Shown: positions 1 through 4,311 of the stretch, in pieces
How the letters are laid out: the number at the start of each line of letters is the position of its first letter
Position numbering within the stretch: the first letter of the stretch is position 1
Made by a program: the position numbers and the translations under genes
NCBI GenBank assembly: GCA_947372005.1
Contig: CANBRV010000117.1
Span: 1-7,074, forward strand
Source: Comamonadaceae bacterium
GTDB lineage: Bacteria > Pseudomonadota > Gammaproteobacteria > Burkholderiales > Burkholderiaceae_C
Reading direction: 5' to 3'
DNA: 7,074 nt
Notes under the pieces: model-generated
Databases searched by the model: none
Seen by the model: only the letters and a program-made list of their open reading frames with translations
What the model was told of the DNA's origin: nothing

Positions 1-119
1 TGCGTAATCGAAAACTCGCGCCGCACACGACTCAAGTTCTGGCTACCCGCCTGCACGCCCCAGCCAGCAAGGGCTAGCGCAGGGTCAATGTGCTCGGCAC
101 GGGTTTCGGCTTCATTCAT
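1..119 (-). CDS. hsdR: Type I restriction enzyme R subunit, N-terminal fragment (runs off the window)
   Basis: HsdR is the ATP-dependent translocase and endonuclease subunit of type I restriction enzymes; it cuts DNA after the HsdM/HsdS core recognises an unmethylated site. Only 39 codons are visible. Translation from the ATG at 119-117 begins MNEAETRAEHIDPAL and continues through GWGV and SRVRRE to the edge. This matches the usual HsdR opening, in which an ETRAE-IDPAL block is followed by GWG and RVRRE. The ATG overlaps the end of fic by 8 nt (112-119) in another frame, so translation is probably coupled to fic. A second ATG at 115-113 is in a different frame and does not give this N terminus. 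All nuclease and helicase motifs lie outside the window, so integrity of the gene cannot be judged. The call rests on N-terminal resemblance plus the hsdM/hsdS context. Confidence 0.8.
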   Translation of the reverse strand, partial: MNEAETRAEHIDPALALAGWGVQAGSQNLSRVRREFSIT

Positions 120-1224
120 ACGGTGTGAAATCGTTGCTGTCGCGCGTGAGTAGTTGCATCAGCTTAGGATGCACGAACAATCTTTCTCGGCTGATATTGG
201 CTGGCGCGAGCACACCAATATCCACCAATTGTTTCAAGTACTGCGAGGCCGTTTGACGTTTGGCAATATCTGCTTCCATCAAGTTATTGATCCTGCAATA
301 AGGCAATTTAAAAATAAGGCTCACTAATTCGTAGCTATAAATTTTGGGTAGTTTTTGTCTGACGTATTGCGTTGTGTGTTCCGACAGGCTTCGGATAGCC
401 GCAATTTTTTGCGTCGTCCAAACAGCCGTTTCTTCTACGCCCTTAATCATGAAAAGCAGCCATGCTTCCCACGCTTGATGTTTCGTCACCTCTAAAAGCA
501 AGCGGTAATAGTCTGCTTTGTGCGCAATGATGTAGCGACTCAAATACAAAATGGGCAAAGTCAGTAGGTCTTCTTGAATCAAAAATAAACTATTAATGAC
601 TCGTCCGGTACGCCCATTTCCGTCGGTAAATGGATGGATAGCTTCAAACTGGTAATGACCAATCGCCATACGAATGAGAGGGTCTAAGTCCGTCTCGTTG
701 TGTAAAAAGCGCTCCCAATTGGCAAGCAAATCCCGCAGATGTGCTTCGCCATCAGGCGGGGTGTAAATCACCTCTCCCGTTGCGTCATTCACAAGCTTGG
801 TGCCAGGCACACGCCGCACGCTCATCTCCACACCTTTAATGAGCGTACAAATGCCTTCGGCTGTGCGGGTACTTAAAGGGCGTGCCACTAAATCGTGAAA
901 ACCTTGGAATAAAGCGCGGCTATAACGCAGCGCCTCTTTCGTGGCGGGGTCTGCGCGGTCTTCGTTTTGGGCGTGCTCAAACAATTTGTCCGTCGTGGTG
1001 ACAATGTTTTCAATCTCAGAGCTAGACTTCGCCTCTAAAAGCGGCAACGTATTAATCAGTACAGACTGGTTCGGTATCAATTGAGCGGCCTGCTTCAACT
1101 CACCAAGCGCAGCACGCGCAGCAATACACTGGCGCAGCACAGCGCGCGTTTCAATTTCATCCAAGGGCGGCAGACTGGGCAACCCGTTAAAAGGCTGATC
1201 AGATTGCCAAGGCGTTGTAGTCAT
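112..1224 (-). CDS. Fic-domain protein (class II, SoFic-like adenylyltransferase) with C-terminal winged helix
   Basis: Fic enzymes usually transfer AMP from ATP to a hydroxyl side chain of a target protein. Counting from the upstream ATG at 1251, the protein has a Fic_N region (about 15-100) with the inhibitory motif S-x-x-x-E-N (Ser77, Glu81, Asn82). The Fic core carries the intact catalytic loop HPFTDGNGRTGR at 206-217 and a target-docking flap around GEVIYTPPDG (159-168). A C-terminal region (about 300-365) looks like the winged helix of SoFic-type proteins. The inhibitory helix in the same chain makes it class II, so no separate antitoxin is needed. I chose the ATG at 1224 because it gives 370 residues and an N terminus (MTTTPWQSDQPFNGLP) that lines up with SoFic-type proteins. 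The ATG at 1251 adds nine residues encoded by a repeat unit. Neither start has a clear Shine-Dalgarno sequence. The gene lies between hsdS and hsdR and overlaps hsdR by 8 nt. The target protein is unknown. Confidence 0.92.
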   Translation of the reverse strand: MTTTPWQSDQPFNGLPSLPPLDEIETRAVLRQCIAARAALGELKQAAQLIPNQSVLINTLPLLEAKSSSEIENIVTTTDKLFEHAQNEDRADPATKEALRYSRALFQGFHDLVARPLSTRTAEGICTLIKGVEMSVRRVPGTKLVNDATGEVIYTPPDGEAHLRDLLANWERFLHNETDLDPLIRMAIGHYQFEAIHPFTDGNGRTGRVINSLFLIQEDLLTLPILYLSRYIIAHKADYYRLLLEVTKHQAWEAWLLFMIKGVEETAVWTTQKIAAIRSLSEHTTQYVRQKLPKIYSYELVSLIFKLPYCRINNLMEADIAKRQTASQYLKQLVDIGVLAPANISRERLFVHPKLMQLLTRDSNDFTPYE

Positions 1225-1243
1225 GTTTATGTTTTGCGATTTT

Positions 1244-1270
1244 ATCGACATGTCCAGACTTTATGTCGAT
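1244..1270. repeat. 27-bp inverted-repeat element, copy 1 (ATCGACA-N13-TGTCGAT)
   Basis: Perfect 7-bp arms ATCGACA (1244-1250) and TGTCGAT (1264-1270) are separated by 13 bp. The element covers the -10 box and predicted start of the fic promoter and reaches the upstream fic ATG. Its spacer resembles that of copy 2. Confidence 0.8.
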
Positions 1271-1286
1271 TGAATCGACATGTCAA
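1258..1286 (-). promoter_or_regulatory. sigma70-type promoter of fic-hsdR with an operator-like spacer
   Basis: On the minus strand a perfect -35 box TTGACA (1286-1281) is followed by exactly 17 bp and then TAAAGT (1263-1258), 4 of 6 to the -10 consensus. The 17-bp spacer is TGTCGATTCAATCGACA, a perfect 7-bp inverted repeat around TCA. A protein bound there would sit between the two promoter boxes. The predicted start of transcription, about 7 nt past the -10 box, is near position 1251, which is also the first base of the upstream fic ATG. This is a sequence-based prediction without experimental support. Confidence 0.65.
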
Positions 1287-1300
1287 CACTTTGTGTCGAT
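1274..1300. repeat. 27-bp inverted-repeat element, copy 2
   Basis: Arms ATCGACA (1274-1280) and TGTCGAT (1294-1300) have the same 13-bp spacing as copy 1. The spacer contains the -35 box of the fic promoter. The right arm of copy 1 and the left arm of copy 2 together form the compact inverted repeat 1264-1280 with a 3-nt centre. Confidence 0.8.
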
Positions 1301-1313
1301 TTTTTGCGATTTT

Positions 1314-1340
1314 ATCGACACTAAATGAACTTATGTCGAT
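1314..1340. repeat. 27-bp inverted-repeat element, copy 3
   Basis: Arms ATCGACA (1314-1320) and TGTCGAT (1334-1340) flank a 13-bp spacer beginning CTAAAT. It is preceded by TTTTGCGATTTT (1302-1313), which also precedes copy 1. It belongs to a longer 43-bp repeat (1314-1356) matching 1474-1516 at 38 of 43 positions. It lies just upstream of the fic -35 box. Confidence 0.8.
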
Positions 1341-1415
1341 TGCGTGTACATATCCACCACGCCTGCCAACATGTACAGAAAATCGACTTTTTTGATCATA
1401 TTGACCAAAACATGT

Positions 1416-1442
1416 AAAAAAAACGCGATTTTCTTATCGCGT
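1416..1442 (-). terminator. Rho-independent terminator downstream of hsdS
   Basis: On the minus strand ACGCGAT, a 6-nt loop and ATCGCGT form a perfect 7-bp stem (1442-1423), and eight T residues (1423-1416) run from its last base. It lies about 140 nt past the hsdS stop and upstream of the fic promoter. It should therefore separate the hsdM-hsdS transcript from the fic-hsdR transcript. The short stem makes its strength uncertain. Confidence 0.65.
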
Positions 1443-1473
1443 CATGGGCGATACGTCGAAAAAATCGCAAAAC

Positions 1474-1500
1474 ATCGACACTAAATAGACTCATGTCGAT
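1474..1500. repeat. 27-bp inverted-repeat element, copy 4
   Basis: Arms ATCGACA (1474-1480) and TGTCGAT (1494-1500) flank a 13-bp spacer starting CTAAAT like copy 3. It is the left part of the 43-bp repeat 1474-1516, which continues into GCGTGTACAT and TCCA. It lies between the hsdS stop and the terminator at 1416-1442, so it would be in the hsdS 3' untranslated RNA and far upstream of the fic promoter. Confidence 0.8.
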
Positions 1501-1515
1501 AGCGTGTACATGTCC

Positions 1516-1540
1516 AGTCGGTGACAAACCGTCACCGACT
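1516..1540 (-). other. Perfect 10-bp stem-loop in the hsdS 3' untranslated region
   Basis: AGTCGGTGAC and GTCACCGACT form a perfect 10-bp stem around a 5-nt loop. It begins 41 nt past the hsdS stop. No T tract follows on either strand, so it is not a canonical intrinsic terminator. It may protect the 3' end of the hsdMS message or act with the terminator further down. Strand is given for the hsdMS transcript; the stem itself is symmetric. Confidence 0.55.
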
Positions 1541-1558
1541 CATTCTAAAAACCCAACC

Positions 1559-1575
1559 ATCGACAAAATGTCGAC
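1559..1575. repeat. Compact inverted repeat of the same half-sites, next to the hsdS stop
   Basis: ATCGACA (1559-1565) and TGTCGAC (1569-1575) are separated by three A residues. The half-sites match the 27-bp elements, with one mismatch in the outermost base. The element lies 6 nt beyond the hsdS stop codon. It is the distal end of the array and may instead act as a small 3' hairpin in the hsdS message. Confidence 0.6.
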
Positions 1576-1581
1576 AGTTGC

Positions 1582-2811
1582 TCAAAGCGCCCCACTAAAC
1601 GCCTGATGCAGCAGCGACTTCTTCAACTCATCCAGCGCGGTGATTTTGCGCTGATAGAGGGATTCGAGGTGCTGGGTTTGTTCTCCAAGAACTTCTAAGC
1701 GCTCTGCAATCCGTATTTGCTCTTTGATTGGCGGCTTAGGAAACGGAAAGTCTTTAATTTGCTGACTGCTGATATGCGGCACGCCACTGCCCGTTTGCAC
1801 ACCCAAAATATGATGCGTAAAAGCCTGCGAGCTGATTAAACAAAGTAAAAATTTATTGTCCAAACTAGCGCCTGCTCGAAGCCGCGCAGTTCGCTGAACC
1901 AACAAACAAGGTAAATCAATGGTTGAAATTTGCGCTCGCTTTAATCCAGCCTGAATCCACGGACGATCCATTGCAAGCACGACATCACCAGCCTTCAATT
2001 CATAGCGCGTGTATTCACCCGCTTCTACCAAAGGCCATTTTTTAACATCGTCCCACCGCAGCGAACCTTGAACAATGTTGTCACCTCGTAAAAGACGCAC
2101 GCCATCCTCTGCCTCGGTATATTCCGTGCTCTTAAATGCAAAGCCCGCTAACAAATCTATTTCTGCGCCAATCGTCGTCTCCACCCACCCATCCCCACGC
2201 CGCGTAAACACCTCTTGCAAGTGACTCTCAAACACAGCGCGCGCGTTTTGCAGATTCGCTTCGGCAGCGGCTTTGGCTTTGGCGATGCCGTCGAACGCCT
2301 TGTCGAGAATGGCGACGATGCGGTGTTGCTCGGGGAGTGGGGGATACGTGATGGCTATTGCTTTGTAAGCATCACCATCCAGATTACGAATACCTGTTGA
2401 GTTACTTTGCATCCCCTCAGTCACGCCCGAGAGATACGTCCAGAATAAAAACTTGTGCAAGTATCGAAAGTCAACTTTGCTTGCGTCTCGCACACGTAGC
2501 GCGGCAGTGAAATTACTGAAAGAGAAAACATCTTCTTTTTTGTCAAATAAAGCAACACGTCCAACTGGCTGTTTTGGTCCGCCCCCCGATTTCTCAAGAA
2601 TGATGTCGCCAAATTGCAAGCGGCGTTTTTCTAATTTTTTTTCTTCAACATCTAAATAGGCAATATCAGAGTCATCAAGCGCGCCGTCTTTCGTGAAGTT
2701 CGTATTTCTAATCACGCCCGCATTTACAAACGGCGGCTTCTCGCCTTTCCAAAGCCCATTAGCAAAGTCGCAAACCTCCCCAAGCGCTTTCGTCTCCCAC
2801 CCTGCCTTCAT
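1582..2811 (-). CDS. hsdS: Type I restriction-modification specificity subunit S
   Basis: HsdS supplies DNA sequence recognition for the HsdM2S methyltransferase and the HsdR2M2S restriction complex. The 409-residue protein has the usual two-repeat plan. Target-recognition domain 1 covers about 4-160. It is followed by a conserved helical spacer starting LPEQHRIVAILDKAF (159-173). Domain 2 covers about 208-360, followed by a second helical spacer starting IKEQIRIAERL (362-372) and ending in LLHQAFSGAL. Each domain reads one half of a bipartite target, which cannot be deduced here. The ATG at 2811-2809 shares ATGA with the hsdM stop, indicating translational coupling; a clear ribosome binding site is not needed and not obvious. 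The reading frame is intact and of normal length. An A8 tract and a G6 tract on the coding strand lie inside domain 1. No second hsdS or recombinase is visible. Confidence 0.95.
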   Translation of the reverse strand: MKAGWETKALGEVCDFANGLWKGEKPPFVNAGVIRNTNFTKDGALDDSDIAYLDVEEKKLEKRRLQFGDIILEKSGGGPKQPVGRVALFDKKEDVFSFSNFTAALRVRDASKVDFRYLHKFLFWTYLSGVTEGMQSNSTGIRNLDGDAYKAIAITYPPLPEQHRIVAILDKAFDGIAKAKAAAEANLQNARAVFESHLQEVFTRRGDGWVETTIGAEIDLLAGFAFKSTEYTEAEDGVRLLRGDNIVQGSLRWDDVKKWPLVEAGEYTRYELKAGDVVLAMDRPWIQAGLKRAQISTIDLPCLLVQRTARLRAGASLDNKFLLCLISSQAFTHHILGVQTGSGVPHISSQQIKDFPFPKPPIKEQIRIAERLEVLGEQTQHLESLYQRKITALDELKKSLLHQAFSGAL

Positions 2812-4277
2812 AGCAGCGTCCGAATACTTGCCAGCACGTCTGCGCTCTCGGTGTCCAAGAGCGCTATCTCGTCCATGATGGCACTTGGGCTGCGGTGCAC
2901 GACAGCCTCACCTGCGTCTGGGTTTTTGACGGAGAGGTCAAACGTTTTCGGATCAATGCTGCTCACGTCCACGCTCCAGCTTTTTGCTGTGGTGGCAAAA
3001 GTTTTTTGCAGCGCGATGAACTCCGAAAGATCGTTGTCGTTCAGCGGATTGGTCTTGCCCATGTTGCGCCCAGGCTCTAACTGGTAGTACCAAACTTTGC
3101 GCGTGGGCGCGCCTTTCTCGAAGAACAGCACGACCGTCTTGACGCCAGCGCCTAGGAACGTGCCGCCTGGGCAATCGAGCACGGTGTGCAGGTTGCTGCT
3201 CTCTAGCAAGAGCCTTCGCAAGCTAACCGAGGCGTTATCGGTATTGGAGAGAAACGTGTTTTTAATGACCACGCCCGCGCGTCCACCCGCTTTGAGCATT
3301 TTGATGAAGTGCTGCAAAAACAAGAACGCGGTCTCGCCCGTTTTGATGTTGAAGTTTTCCTGCACTTCTTTGCGCTCTTTGCCGCCAAAGGGCGGATTGG
3401 CAAGGATCACGTCATAGCGATCTTTGTCTTGCACATCGGCCAAGTTTTCTGTCAGCGTATTGGTATGGATGATGTTGGGCGCTTCGATGCCGTGCAGGAT
3501 CATGTTCATGATCGCCATCACATACGCGAGCGACTTTTTCTCTTTGCCAAAGAAGGTATTGGTTTGCAGCGTTTTAATGTCACGCGTGCTGAGGTTGGGC
3601 TTGCTGCGCATATGCTCGAACGCCTCGCACAAAAAGCCTGCCGAGCCCACCGCGCCGTCGTATACGCGCTCGCCAATTTGCGGCTGCACCACTTGGATGA
3701 TGGCGCGAATGAGCGGGCGCGGCGTGTAGTACTCGCCGCCATTGCGCCCCGCGTTGCCCATGTTTTTAATCTTGGCTTCGTACAGGTGCGAGAGCTCGTG
3801 CTTCTCTTGCTGCGAGCCAAACTGAAGCTCGTCGATGTGGTTGATGATTTCGCGCAGGTTGTAGCCGCTTTGGATTTTGTTTTTAATCTCGCCAAAGATT
3901 TCGCCAATCTTGTACTCAATCGTATTGGGGCCGCTGGCCTTGGCTTTAAAGCCCTCTAGGTACGGGAACAATTCTTTATTAACGAAGTCGCGCAGGTCGT
4001 CGCCCGTTGCAGCCGTCTTATGGTCTAGCTTGCCTTCACCGAACTTGTTATTTGCATCTTTGGGCGCTGCCCACACAGCCCACTGGAAAGCCTTATCCAG
4101 TATGGGTTTATAGGTCTTCCCAGTCAGCAATGCTTCGTTGGTTTTGTCTTGCTCCAAGCTCTCTAGGTACTTGAGGAACAACAGCCACGAAGTTTGCTCG
4201 GTGTAGTCCAGTTCGGTGGTGCAACCCGCTTCTTTCCACAGCACGTCGTCGATATTTTTAAAGGCTTGTTCGAACAT
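2808..4277 (-). CDS. hsdM: Type I restriction-modification methyltransferase subunit M (N6-adenine)
   Basis: HsdM transfers a methyl group from S-adenosylmethionine to N6 of adenine in the target chosen by HsdS. From the ATG at 4277 the protein has 489 residues. An N-terminal HsdM helical domain (about 5-130, opening FEQAFKNIDDVLW) is followed by the N6-methyltransferase domain. That domain contains GGEYYTPRPLI (180-190), the cofactor motif VYDGAVGSAGFL (205-216) and the catalytic NPPF (294-297). The cofactor motif has DGAVGSAG where many HsdM proteins have DPACGTGG, a variant I have seen in a subset of the family. The frame stays open to an ATG at 4328, but that start would overlap mnmE by 35 nt and add 17 residues with no family match. 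The chosen ATG has the purine stretch AAGAAAG upstream. It lies 16 nt after mnmE, with no terminator between, so transcription from the mnmE side is likely. Confidence 0.96.
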   Translation of the reverse strand: MFEQAFKNIDDVLWKEAGCTTELDYTEQTSWLLFLKYLESLEQDKTNEALLTGKTYKPILDKAFQWAVWAAPKDANNKFGEGKLDHKTAATGDDLRDFVNKELFPYLEGFKAKASGPNTIEYKIGEIFGEIKNKIQSGYNLREIINHIDELQFGSQQEKHELSHLYEAKIKNMGNAGRNGGEYYTPRPLIRAIIQVVQPQIGERVYDGAVGSAGFLCEAFEHMRSKPNLSTRDIKTLQTNTFFGKEKKSLAYVMAIMNMILHGIEAPNIIHTNTLTENLADVQDKDRYDVILANPPFGGKERKEVQENFNIKTGETAFLFLQHFIKMLKAGGRAGVVIKNTFLSNTDNASVSLRRLLLESSNLHTVLDCPGGTFLGAGVKTVVLFFEKGAPTRKVWYYQLEPGRNMGKTNPLNDNDLSEFIALQKTFATTAKSWSVDVSSIDPKTFDLSVKNPDAGEAVVHRSPSAIMDEIALLDTESADVLASIRTLL

Positions 4278-4293
4278 GTGTGCTTTCTTAGGC

Positions 4294-4311
4294 TTACTTA
4301 CCAATACAAAA
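4294..4311 (-). other. Putative island attachment-type sequence at the 3' end of mnmE
   Basis: The last 18 nt of mnmE, TTTTGTATTGGTAAGTAA, are nearly identical, as I recall it, to the attachment site used by Salmonella genomic island 1 and relatives at the 3' end of trmE (mnmE). Most of the match is forced by the conserved C-terminal residues FCIGK. No integrase and no second copy of the site were found in the window, so its use here is only a possibility. Confidence 0.3.

Larger units (their letters stand above)
1229..1475. repeat. 22-bp inverted repeat pair bracketing the array (1229-1250 and 1454-1475)
   Basis: The sequence at 1454-1475 matches the reverse complement of 1229-1250 at 20 of 22 positions. 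The shared core is AAAATCGCAAAACAT. The left copy lies in the fic leader or start region. A direct copy of the TTTTGCGATTTT-ATCGACA part also occurs at 1302-1320. The pair shows that the region grew by duplication and inversion of one module. Confidence 0.65.
1225..1581. other. Non-coding regulatory region between hsdS and fic
   Basis: This stretch holds no convincing gene. In minus-strand order it contains the compact repeat at 1559-1575, the 10-bp stem-loop at 1516-1540, repeat copy 4, and the terminator at 1416-1442. An imperfect palindrome with TTTGATCA and TGACCAAA arms follows at 1391-1409, then a TGTACAT/ATGTACA pair (1345-1351 and 1371-1377), repeat copies 3, 2 and 1, and the fic promoter. 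It is clearly richer in A and T than the hsdM and mnmE genes. It looks like a combined terminator and operator region. Confidence 0.75.

Noticed and set aside
1081..1395. Plus-strand open frame of 104 codons across the fic start and the repeats
   Set aside because: Its translation is made of the antisense of fic and of the repeat units; there is no family match or ribosome binding site.
1396..1494. Minus-strand 32-codon frame between hsdS and fic, considered as an antitoxin
   Set aside because: It has no ribosome binding site, runs through the terminator hairpin and repeat units, and class II Fic carries its own inhibitory motif.
1244..1500. CRISPR array
   Set aside because: The units are inverted repeats with irregular distances and partly conserved spacers, and there are no cas genes.
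3309..3959. Long plus-strand open frame of 216 codons inside hsdM
   Set aside because: It is antisense to the conserved methyltransferase domain of hsdM, has no recognisable motif, and is a composition-driven shadow.
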